The notes under the pieces are model-generated. The model searched no databases. It was not told the origin of the DNA and saw only the letters and a program-made list of their open reading frames with translations. A DNA stretch of 64,000 bases, taken from the NCBI RefSeq assembly GCF_016583795.1, contig NZ_NRRS01000009.1, positions 1 to 64,000 of the forward strand. Direction: 5' to 3'. Of this stretch, positions 45,783 through 53,599 are shown one piece after another; position 1 is the stretch's first letter, and the number at the start of each line of letters is the position of its first letter. This DNA comes from Rhabdochromatium marinum. GTDB lineage: Bacteria; Pseudomonadota; Gammaproteobacteria; Chromatiales; Chromatiaceae. A program made the position numbers and the translations under genes.

Positions 45783-47138
45783 ATGACCAGCGCTGTCACC
45801 AAAATCATCGTCATCGACGACGACCCGACCGGCTCCCAGACCGTTCACAGTTGTCTGCTGCTGACGCGCTGGGATGTCGAGACCCTGCTGACCGGGCTGC
45901 GCGATGCCGCGCCGCTATTTTTCATTCTCAGCAACACCCGCGGCATGGGCGCGGAGCAGGCCGCCGCAGTGACCCGGGAGATTTGTCGCCAGCTGCGCAC
46001 TGCTCTGGAACAACTCGCCGCCCAAGGGCTGCGGATTCAGCCACTCGTCGTCAGCCGTTCCGACAGCACCCTGCGCGGACATTATCCGGTCGAAACCGAT
46101 GTGATTGCCGAGGAACTCGGCCCTTTCGATGCCCATTTTCTGGTGCCGGCCTTCTTTGAGGGCGGACGTATCACCCGCGATGGCATCCATTATCTGCGCG
46201 TCGATGGCCAGTTGGTGCCGGTGCATGAGACTGAATTTGCTCGTGACTCGGTGTTTGGCTTCAGCACCGCCTACTTGCCTGACTATGTGGCGGAGAAAAC
46301 TCAAGGCCGCATTCCCGCCGGGCAAGTGGTGCAGCTGGGGTTGGCGGCGATACAGGGTGATCTCAGTGCGCAACTGCGCGCCCTGCACGGCAATCAATGC
46401 GTGGTGGTCGATGCCGAACAGCCCTCCGACCTGGACCGTTTCTGCACCCAGGTGCTGGCCGCCACCGCCGCAGGTCAGCGCTTTCTGTTTCGCAGCGCCG
46501 CCAGCCTACTGACCGCGCTGGCCAAACTGCCGCCTCAGCCAGTGGCGGCAGCCGACATGGGGCAGTTCGCCCGCAACGGCCAGCCGGGCGTGGTGCTGAT
46601 GGGCTCCCATGTGGAGAAATCCAGCCGCCAGCTCGAACGCCTGATCGCGGCCGGGCGTGCGGAGCCGGGTGTGCTTCCCCTGGAGATCGCCATCGACCGC
46701 ATCGACACTGAGGGTGAGGCGCTGCTGGAACAGCTTCAGCAGCAGGTGCGCGCAGTCATCCGCACTGGGCAGGGCGTGGTGCTCTACACCAGTCGCGGCG
46801 AGCGTCAGTTTCCAACCCGCGAAGCGCGCCTGGCTTTCGGCGAGCGGGTGGCGGCCTTTTTGGTGCGGATCGTCCAGACCCTGCCCGAGGACATCGGCTT
46901 TTTGATCAGCAAAGGGGGCATCACCTCCAACGATACCTTAAGCCAGGGGTTGGCGCTGCGGACCGCCCGGGTGCTGGGGCAAATTCTGCCCGGCTGCTCG
47001 GTGGTGCGCTGCCCGGCGGAGCATCCGCGCTTTCCCGGGCTGCCGGTGGTGATTTTTCCCGGCAATGTTGGCGACGATGACGCCCTGGCGCTGGCCTATC
47101 ACCGCTTGTCGAGTCCGGCTCATGCCCAGAATTCCTGA
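45783..47138 (+). CDS. four-carbon acid sugar kinase family (DUF1537) protein
   Basis: A 451-residue kinase of the DUF1537 family, whose characterised members (OtnK, DtnK) phosphorylate C4 sugar acids such as 2-oxotetronate or threonate. The N-terminal substrate domain has IIVIDDDPTGSQTVHSC and VSRSDSTLRGHYPVETD. The C-terminal nucleotide domain has VLMGSHVEKSSRQLE, VVLYTSRGERQ, LISKGGITSNDTLSQGL and the final IFPGNVGDDDALALAY. I used the ATG at 45783; a GTG at 45777 overlapping the upstream stop is also possible. It overlaps glcD by 17 bases. The substrate here is unknown; position suggests it acts with the phosphoketolase-like enzyme. Confidence 0.9.
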   Translation: MTSAVTKIIVIDDDPTGSQTVHSCLLLTRWDVETLLTGLRDAAPLFFILSNTRGMGAEQAAAVTREICRQLRTALEQLAAQGLRIQPLVVSRSDSTLRGHYPVETDVIAEELGPFDAHFLVPAFFEGGRITRDGIHYLRVDGQLVPVHETEFARDSVFGFSTAYLPDYVAEKTQGRIPAGQVVQLGLAAIQGDLSAQLRALHGNQCVVVDAEQPSDLDRFCTQVLAATAAGQRFLFRSAASLLTALAKLPPQPVAAADMGQFARNGQPGVVLMGSHVEKSSRQLERLIAAGRAEPGVLPLEIAIDRIDTEGEALLEQLQQQVRAVIRTGQGVVLYTSRGERQFPTREARLAFGERVAAFLVRIVQTLPEDIGFLISKGGITSNDTLSQGLALRTARVLGQILPGCSVVRCPAEHPRFPGLPVVIFPGNVGDDDALALAYHRLSSPAHAQNS

Positions 47139-48606
47139 CGAACGCCCGCTCAATCCGCAACCGGACATCATCGCGGCGCTCAGCGCCGTTTTGCCCGCCG
47201 GGACGGTGTTGTCCTCCGCCGCCGAGCTGGCGCCCTATGAATGCGACGGCCTGACCGCCTTTCGCCAGCGCCCAATGGTGGTGGCGTTGCCCGAGTGCAT
47301 TGAGCAGGTGCAACAGGTGCTCAGGTTGTGTCATGACGCCCGGGTGCCGGTGGTGGTGCGCGGCGCGGGCACCGGGCTGTCGGGCGGTGCGCTGCCGCTG
47401 GCCGATGGGGTGCTGGTGTCGCTGGCAAAATTCAACCGGATTCTGGCCGTTGATCCCGACAGTCTGAGCGCGCGGGTACAACCCGGGGTGCGCAATCTGG
47501 CCATCAGCGAAGCCGCTGCGCCCTATGGCCTCTACTATGCCCCGGATCCGTCCTCGCAGATTGCCTGCACCATCGGCGGCAATGTGGCGGAGAACTCCGG
47601 CGGGGTGCATTGCCTGAAATATGGCCTTACAGTACACAACATTCTCAAGCTCAAGCTGCTGACCATTGAGGGCGAACTGTTTGAGGTCGGTCGCGAGGCG
47701 CTCGATGCCCCCGGGCTGGATCTGCTGGCGTTGCTGACCGGCTCCGAGGGCATGCTGGCGGTGATTGTCGAAATCACCGTCAAGCTGCTGCCCAAGCCGG
47801 AACGGGCCCAGGTGTTGCTGGCCGCTTTTGCCGACGTCGAAACCGCTGGCGCAGCGGTCGCCGGCATCATCGCCGCCGGCATCACCCCGGCGGGGCTGGA
47901 GATGATGGACAACCCGGCGATTCGTGCCGCCGAGGATTTTGTCCAGGCCGGCTACCCGGTCGAGGCCGAAGCGGTGCTGATCTGCGAACTCGACGGCTTC
48001 AATGCCGAGGTGTCCTTTGAGGTGATGCGGGTGCGCGAGCTGTTGCTCAGCGCCGGCGCGACCGAAGTGCGCACCGCCGCCGATGAGGCCGAGCGCCTGC
48101 TGTTTTGGAAGGGACGCAAGGCTGCCTTTCCGGCGGTTGGACGCCTCTCACCAGATTATTACTGCATGGATGGCACCATCCCACGCCGTGAGCTACCCCG
48201 GGTACTGCGTCGCATCGCCGAGCTGGCGGCAGATTATAGTCTGCGGGTGGCGAATGTTTTTCATGCTGGCGACGGCAATCTGCATCCGCTGATTCTCTAC
48301 GATGCCAATCATCCCGGTGAATTGGAGCGCGCCGAGGAACTTGGCGGTGCCATTCTGGAGTTGTGCGTCGCGGTCGGCGGCACCGTGACCGGCGAGCATG
48401 GTGTGGGTGTCGAGAAGCTCAATCAAATGTGCGTGCAGTTCAATACCACCGAGCTTGAGCAAATGCACCGCGTGAAAGCCGCCTTTGATCCGCACGGTCT
48501 GCTGAATCCGGGCAAGGCGGTGCCGACCCTGCACCGCTGTGCTGAATTTGGTGCCATGCATGTGCATCACGGTGAACTGAAATTCCCTGAGCTGCCACGG
48601 TTTTGA
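47122..48606 (+). CDS. glcD: glycolate oxidase FAD-binding subunit GlcD
   Basis: GlcD is the catalytic flavoprotein of the three-part glycolate dehydrogenase. The 494-residue protein has the FAD-binding VVVRGAGTGLSGGALPLADG, the IGGNVAENSGGVHCLKYGLT motif and NVFHAGDGNLHPLILYD with the catalytic-site histidines, then GTVTGEHGVGVEKLNQM and a C-terminal FDPHGLLNPGKAVP. The ATG at 47122 lies inside the end of the kinase gene. With GlcE and GlcF it oxidises glycolate (and often D-lactate) and passes electrons to the quinone pool. Related FAD oxidases use other 2-hydroxy acids, so a C4 acid is possible. Confidence 0.94.
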   Translation: MPRIPDERPLNPQPDIIAALSAVLPAGTVLSSAAELAPYECDGLTAFRQRPMVVALPECIEQVQQVLRLCHDARVPVVVRGAGTGLSGGALPLADGVLVSLAKFNRILAVDPDSLSARVQPGVRNLAISEAAAPYGLYYAPDPSSQIACTIGGNVAENSGGVHCLKYGLTVHNILKLKLLTIEGELFEVGREALDAPGLDLLALLTGSEGMLAVIVEITVKLLPKPERAQVLLAAFADVETAGAAVAGIIAAGITPAGLEMMDNPAIRAAEDFVQAGYPVEAEAVLICELDGFNAEVSFEVMRVRELLLSAGATEVRTAADEAERLLFWKGRKAAFPAVGRLSPDYYCMDGTIPRRELPRVLRRIAELAADYSLRVANVFHAGDGNLHPLILYDANHPGELERAEELGGAILELCVAVGGTVTGEHGVGVEKLNQMCVQFNTTELEQMHRVKAAFDPHGLLNPGKAVPTLHRCAEFGAMHVHHGELKFPELPRF

Positions 48607-48628
48607 CATTCCGCCATGATTGATTCCC

Positions 48629-49810
48629 ATGACTGACCCCTCTTTCAGCACTGGCTCCGACCCGGATCCCAACCCTGACGTCAGCACTGACGTTAGCATT
48701 GGCGGCAATGTCCAGGACAGCGAGGCTGCACTGGTCGCCCAGGTGCACGAGGCCCAGGCGGCGGGGCGGGCGCTGCGGATTCAGGGCACTGGCAGCAAAG
48801 CCTTTTACGGCAACTCTTGCCCGGCGGAGGCGGTGCTCGATTGTACTGGACATCGGGGCGTGGTGGCCTATGAGCCCAGTGAATTGGCCATCACCGCTCG
48901 TGCCGGCACCTCATTGTTGGAGATTGAGCACCTGCTCGCCGAGCAGAGCCAGCAGTTTCCGTTTGAGCCGCCGCATTTTGGCGACGGTACCGGCAGCGAC
49001 GATATTGGCGGTGGCACCCTGGGCGGATTGGTGGCAACCGGCCTGTCCGGGCCAAGCCGTCCTTATACCGGCAGTGTGCGCGATGCAGTGCTGGGGGTGC
49101 GGCTGCTCAATGGACGTGGCGAGGTGCTGCACTTCGGCGGTCAGGTGATGAAAAACGTCGCCGGTTATGACCTCTCGCGCCTGATGGCAGGTGCCCTCGG
49201 GGTGTTGGGCGTGCTGCTGGAGGTGTCGCTTAAGGTGATTCCAACGCCGCCTGCCACTCTCACCCTAGTACATGAGTGTTCTCTGGAGGCGGCCCTGCAG
49301 CAGCTACGCCGCTGGGCTAGGCGTCCGCTGCCGATTACCGCGAGTGCCTGGTATCAGGGACGGTTGATGATCCGGCTGTCTGGCAGTGACGAAGCCCTGG
49401 CCGAGAGTCACCGCCTGTTGGGCGGCACGCCCTTGGACGTGGCGGAATCGGCTTGGCGCGTGCTGCGCGATCAGCGCCACGCCTTCTTCCTCGGTGACGC
49501 GCCGCTGTGGCGCCTGTCCGTCAGTCCCGCAACCCCGGCTGATGCCCTGCCTGGCGCCGAAGATCAACTCATCGAGTGGGGTGGGGCGCTGCGCTGGCTG
49601 ACCGGCGACCAAGATGTTGCTCAGCTGCGCGCCCTCGCCCAAGCGGCGGGTGGACATGCCACCCTGTTTCGCCCAGGGCGTGGCCCCATGCCCGCTGATG
49701 GGGTGTTCAACCCGCTCGAACCGGTGGTGAAGCGCCTGCATCAACAACTCAAAAGCGCCTTTGATCCCCAGGGGATTCTCAATCCAAGGCGCCTGTACCC
49801 GGATCTCTGA
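48629..49810 (+). CDS. glcE: glycolate oxidase FAD-binding subunit GlcE
   Basis: GlcE is the second, shorter FAD-domain subunit. The 393-residue protein has ALRIQGTGSKAFYG, LAITARAGTSLLEIEHLLAE, DIGGGTLGGLVATGLSGPSR and the VMKNVAGYDLSRLMAGALG segment typical of GlcE, and ends FDPQGILNPRRLYPDL. The N-terminal 30 residues (MTDPSFSTGSDPDPNPDVST) are low-complexity, so the true start is uncertain; the ATG at 48629 is preferred over the TTG at 48620. It follows glcD by 22 bases and precedes glcF by 23. Confidence 0.92.
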   Translation: MTDPSFSTGSDPDPNPDVSTDVSIGGNVQDSEAALVAQVHEAQAAGRALRIQGTGSKAFYGNSCPAEAVLDCTGHRGVVAYEPSELAITARAGTSLLEIEHLLAEQSQQFPFEPPHFGDGTGSDDIGGGTLGGLVATGLSGPSRPYTGSVRDAVLGVRLLNGRGEVLHFGGQVMKNVAGYDLSRLMAGALGVLGVLLEVSLKVIPTPPATLTLVHECSLEAALQQLRRWARRPLPITASAWYQGRLMIRLSGSDEALAESHRLLGGTPLDVAESAWRVLRDQRHAFFLGDAPLWRLSVSPATPADALPGAEDQLIEWGGALRWLTGDQDVAQLRALAQAAGGHATLFRPGRGPMPADGVFNPLEPVVKRLHQQLKSAFDPQGILNPRRLYPDL

Positions 49811-49833
49811 GCCTCCGCATCTTAGCCCCGCCC

Positions 49834-51159
49834 ATGCAGACGCAACTCAGCCCCTCCGTGCGCGCCACCCCTGCAGGTCGGGATGCTGAGCCCATTCTGC
49901 GCGCCTGCGTGCACTGTGGTTTTTGCACCGCCACCTGTCCGACTTATCAACTGCTCGGGGATGAACTCGATGGCCCTCGTGGGCGGATTTATTTGATCAA
50001 AAACCTGTTGGAAGGCGAGGCCGCCACCCGCGCCACCCAGGTGCATCTCGACCGCTGCCTGACCTGTCTGAACTGCGAAACCACCTGCCCATCCGGGGTT
50101 AAGTACCACCATTTGCTCGATATCGGCCGCCAGCATGTGGAGCAGGCCGTTGCACGACCGCTGCACGAACGGCTGCTGCGCTGGGGGTTGCGGACCATCC
50201 TGCCTTATCCGCACCGTCTGCGTCCGCTGTTGTGGTTCGCGCAGCGGTTGCGCCCGCTGCTGCCAGCGGTACTGCGCGACAAGTTCCCACCTCGCCATCG
50301 CCCCGTAGTGTCTGCTGCGCTGCGCCCGGCAGTGGCAGCGGTGGCGGTTGCCGCATCCAGCGTCCAATCCAGAGACGAGTCCAGAGATAAATCGAGAGTC
50401 GAGTGTTCGCTTGGTGCTTACCAACCGCGCCAATCATGCCGATTACGTCAGGTCATTGTGCTCGACAACTGTGTTGAGCCTCTGCTCACTCCGGCCACGG
50501 TCGTCGCGCTGGAGCGCATTCTCGCGGCGCTCGACATTCAAGTCATGCGCGCATCGGGGGCCGGATGCTGCGGAGCCATCGCTGCGCATCTGGCGGCTCC
50601 CGAACAAGCCAAGCTGCAGATACGCCGCAACATCGACGCCTGGTGGCCGCTGGTGGAAGCCGGAGCCGAGGCGATTCTGGTTTCGGCCAGCGGCTGCGGC
50701 GCGGCGGTGAAGGATTACGGCTGGTGGCTGCGCGATGATCCCGACTATGCCGCGCGCGCCGCGCACATCGTGTCCCTGGCACAGGATCCCAGCGAATATT
50801 TCAGCGCCGAGGAGCTGGTGCCCCTAGTTGCAAGCCAGTCCAAACGCCTGGCGTTTCACCCCCCCTGCACCCTGCAACACGGCCAGCAACTTCCCGGCCA
50901 GGTCGAACACCTGCTGCGGGAAGCCGGCTTTGAACTGCTGCCGGTGCAGAACAGTCACAGCTGCTGCGGCTCAGCCGGCACTTACTCCATCCTGCACAGC
51001 ACACTGGCCAATCAACTGCGGGATGACAAGCTCCAAACACTGGAAGTTACTGACCCCGCCCTGATTGTCACCGCCAATGTCGGCTGTCAAACCCATCTGC
51101 AAACCGCAACCGCACGCCCAGTGGTGCATTGGTTGGAGTTGTTTGATCCGGACGGCTGA
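49834..51159 (+). CDS. glcF: glycolate oxidase iron-sulfur subunit GlcF
   Basis: GlcF is the electron-transfer subunit. The 441-residue protein has two 4Fe-4S motifs near the N-terminus (CVHCGFCTATCP and CLTCLNCETTCP) and two CCG-type cysteine motifs in the C-terminal half (GAGCCGAIAAH and HSCCGSAGTY). Between the halves, residues 170-205 form a low-complexity linker (AAVAVAASSVQSRDESRDKS) encoded by short imperfect DNA repeats near 50357-50405, which looks like a local expansion. It ends the operon and converges on the CAP-domain protein gene, with a weak inverted repeat in the 66-base gap (51167-51174 with 51198-51205). Confidence 0.93.
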   Translation: MQTQLSPSVRATPAGRDAEPILRACVHCGFCTATCPTYQLLGDELDGPRGRIYLIKNLLEGEAATRATQVHLDRCLTCLNCETTCPSGVKYHHLLDIGRQHVEQAVARPLHERLLRWGLRTILPYPHRLRPLLWFAQRLRPLLPAVLRDKFPPRHRPVVSAALRPAVAAVAVAASSVQSRDESRDKSRVECSLGAYQPRQSCRLRQVIVLDNCVEPLLTPATVVALERILAALDIQVMRASGAGCCGAIAAHLAAPEQAKLQIRRNIDAWWPLVEAGAEAILVSASGCGAAVKDYGWWLRDDPDYAARAAHIVSLAQDPSEYFSAEELVPLVASQSKRLAFHPPCTLQHGQQLPGQVEHLLREAGFELLPVQNSHSCCGSAGTYSILHSTLANQLRDDKLQTLEVTDPALIVTANVGCQTHLQTATARPVVHWLELFDPDG

Positions 51160-51225
51160 GCAAGAGCGGTTGGGTCTGAAATTTTCAAGCAGGCTACCCC
51201 AACCGAAGGGTACTCAGGTTGTCAT

Positions 51226-53481
51226 TCAAGGCAGAATCGCTCCTGTTGCGGAGATGGTTCCAACGACACTCCCGGCAATAGGCGCCTGCCCAACAGCGGG
51301 AATTTCTGCTCCAAACAAGGTCGCTGTGTCGGCATAGGTTCGAAGAATTCCGGAGGCCGGATCCTCCAGCGTACCAGCAAAAGAGAAAAGAAAGGCCGCC
51401 GGTTTGCCGAGAAGCGTCAAATGCTGACCATTGGAACTCAAACGCAGGCCATCTGCGGCGAATAGCGTCTCATCAATCTTGAATCCCGCTGGCAATACCA
51501 AAAAACCTGCCTGTTTGTCGACAATCGTCACTGAACCGCCCAATTCAACGGGCACGGCATAGGTATCGCTGCCACCAAAATCCAGATAGCGTCTTGTTTC
51601 GAGCGCACGACCGACGACGGTTGTCTGTTGATCGCCGCCATCGAGGTACTCAGTCATCGGCGGTTCGGCATCAGCACCGACTTCAACCTGCGCAACCGGC
51701 CCCCAGGTGAGTCCCGAGAAGCCTGCCCAAGGGGCATTTCGAACTTGAAGACCGTAGGATCCCGCCCTCGCTGCTGCGAAGGTGAAGGTTCCGGAGCCAT
51801 TACTTGGCAAAATATCGGCATCGCCGACGCGGCTCACATCGATCAACTCAATGTCGTCGATCCACCAGCCATGCCGTTCTTCGATGCCGCTGTAATAACG
51901 ATCCTGCCGGGTGTAGGTAAACCTGAACTGAGCGACTTTGTTCGCTGCTGCGTCGAGAGACACATTCTTTGGGTCAAAGGCGGTTTCTCCTTGATCACCC
52001 GTGCCTTGCTGAGTCCAAATATCACTCCAACTTGCGCCAGAATCCAAGGAAATCTGTACGCGAGCCACTTGTCCCGCATTGGCATATCCAAGTCGACTCT
52101 GAAATTGCAGACGGCTGTTCTGGCTTAGCAGATATTCATTTGGCAAATGAAAAGACTGGTCTGTTCCATCTGGATGCAGAAGATGAAAAGCCTTTATCCC
52201 AGATGCTGAAGCTTCGTCGGATATCAACGCGTAACCTTCTGAGACCTCAGGGATAACCTGTGGATCGCCATTTTCCGCCCCGGTGAAAAACGCACTTGGG
52301 GTCAAATCGAAGGAGCGAATCTCATAGCGATCCGACCAGGCAAGGGTATCGAATTGGTAGTCTGCTTCGCTCCCCGCAGCAAGGTATGCCGGGCCGTCGA
52401 TGCTGAGTTCTGGCTCGTTCCCTGGATCAGTTGGATCGAAAATTGTCAGCTGATACTGAAAACGGCGTGCAACACCGTCGATGACGACATTATCGATCGT
52501 GACCGACCAGAGTGTATCCCGTTCTACGGGAGGCCAATCACCAGGGTCTTGTGGATCATAGTAACCAACCGGTGCCCAGACAATGCTTTGCTGATAATCA
52601 TTGTTTCGCGAGTGGACTTCGGTCGGAACCGTCTCGCCATCTTTGGTCATGGTCACGGTCGCGCCAGAGAAATCGGCATTCTCATACATGAAAGACCAGC
52701 GCGGAAAAACGACCGGGTAAGGCACATAGCCAGGTGGGGGCCAAGCGATGAAGTTATCACGACTCGCGGGCCACAGCAGTCCATAATCCCTTTCTGGGAA
52801 ATAGGTGACATGCCGCGCCCGATGTTCCCCGACCTTCGGGATGTCCCCAGTTCCTATTACTTCAATGGTTGGCAGCAGTGTTTTGTAGCGATGCCCCGCG
52901 CGTGTATTGTTATCGCCGTTGTCGCGGAAAGCCGAGTAAATGGAGCCGGGTCCATTGGTACCGCCAGAGAGATTGGAATTATCCGCTGCTTCCGCTCCAT
53001 CGGCGGTGTAGCACAACCAGCTTGGTGGCGGTGAGTGATTGAGTTCATCATTGGCGCTCATCATTAACGCACCAAGCTGCGCTTTCTCATTGGCAGCCTC
53101 ATCAAGGTTAACATCCGTGTGAACACCGGCCATGGCTCTGAAATAATTATAGCGGAGCAAGGTGGCGGCTTGAAAATCGGCGGCAATCGTCCCCGCCACA
53201 CAGCTATCCACGTCTCCATTCCAAGTGATGGGTATCTTTTCTGAGGCAAGAAAAACCGCGTTGTAGAAGCCACGCGTCAACCCCCGGATGGAAATATCCA
53301 GCTGACCGAAAGAGCCAGTAACCGGGAAAGCCGCTGAGGTCGTCCAACGCCCTTCAGAGACATCAAATCCATCGGCATCCGCCCACTTGATCACTGACAC
53401 CGTCAACATAACTGCAAACAGCGTTTTCGCGCTAATTGCCACGCAACGACAGGTCAGCATAGTTCGCAAAGTTCTTTGCAT
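51226..53481 (-). CDS. secreted CAP-domain protein with C-terminal beta-rich modules
   Basis: A 751-residue exported protein. A hydrophobic N-terminal segment (KTLFAVMLTVSVIKWADA) acts as signal peptide. Residues 105-235 resemble a CAP/SCP domain (RYNYFRAMAGVHTDVNLDE, AQLGALMMSANDELNHSPPP, then AGHRYKTLLP). A later segment (ARVQISLDSGASWSDIWTQQ, then HGWWIDDIELIDV near residue 590) looks like a MAM/jelly-roll module found in secreted peptidases and surface proteins. No cell-wall anchor or C-terminal membrane helix is seen. The DNA is visibly richer in A/T than the genes on either side, suggesting acquisition. It sits 118 bases downstream of clpB. Bacterial CAP proteins have no settled activity. 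Confidence 0.78.
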   Translation of the reverse strand: MQRTLRTMLTCRCVAISAKTLFAVMLTVSVIKWADADGFDVSEGRWTTSAAFPVTGSFGQLDISIRGLTRGFYNAVFLASEKIPITWNGDVDSCVAGTIAADFQAATLLRYNYFRAMAGVHTDVNLDEAANEKAQLGALMMSANDELNHSPPPSWLCYTADGAEAADNSNLSGGTNGPGSIYSAFRDNGDNNTRAGHRYKTLLPTIEVIGTGDIPKVGEHRARHVTYFPERDYGLLWPASRDNFIAWPPPGYVPYPVVFPRWSFMYENADFSGATVTMTKDGETVPTEVHSRNNDYQQSIVWAPVGYYDPQDPGDWPPVERDTLWSVTIDNVVIDGVARRFQYQLTIFDPTDPGNEPELSIDGPAYLAAGSEADYQFDTLAWSDRYEIRSFDLTPSAFFTGAENGDPQVIPEVSEGYALISDEASASGIKAFHLLHPDGTDQSFHLPNEYLLSQNSRLQFQSRLGYANAGQVARVQISLDSGASWSDIWTQQGTGDQGETAFDPKNVSLDAAANKVAQFRFTYTRQDRYYSGIEERHGWWIDDIELIDVSRVGDADILPSNGSGTFTFAAARAGSYGLQVRNAPWAGFSGLTWGPVAQVEVGADAEPPMTEYLDGGDQQTTVVGRALETRRYLDFGGSDTYAVPVELGGSVTIVDKQAGFLVLPAGFKIDETLFAADGLRLSSNGQHLTLLGKPAAFLFSFAGTLEDPASGILRTYADTATLFGAEIPAVGQAPIAGSVVGTISATGAILP

Positions 53482-53599
53482 AAAATATTTGCCTCTACAG
53501 GTAAAATGCTGGTTCTAACCATACCATTGACCCATGTCATGGGGCGGATTGGTGTGGCAGCCTGCGCGAGACTGACCTGTCCTTGGTGGTCGTTGCCGG

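Noticed and set aside
51167-51205. Inverted repeat between glcF and the CAP-protein gene as a terminator
   Set aside because: The stem is 8 bp with a 23-base loop and no T-run on either strand.
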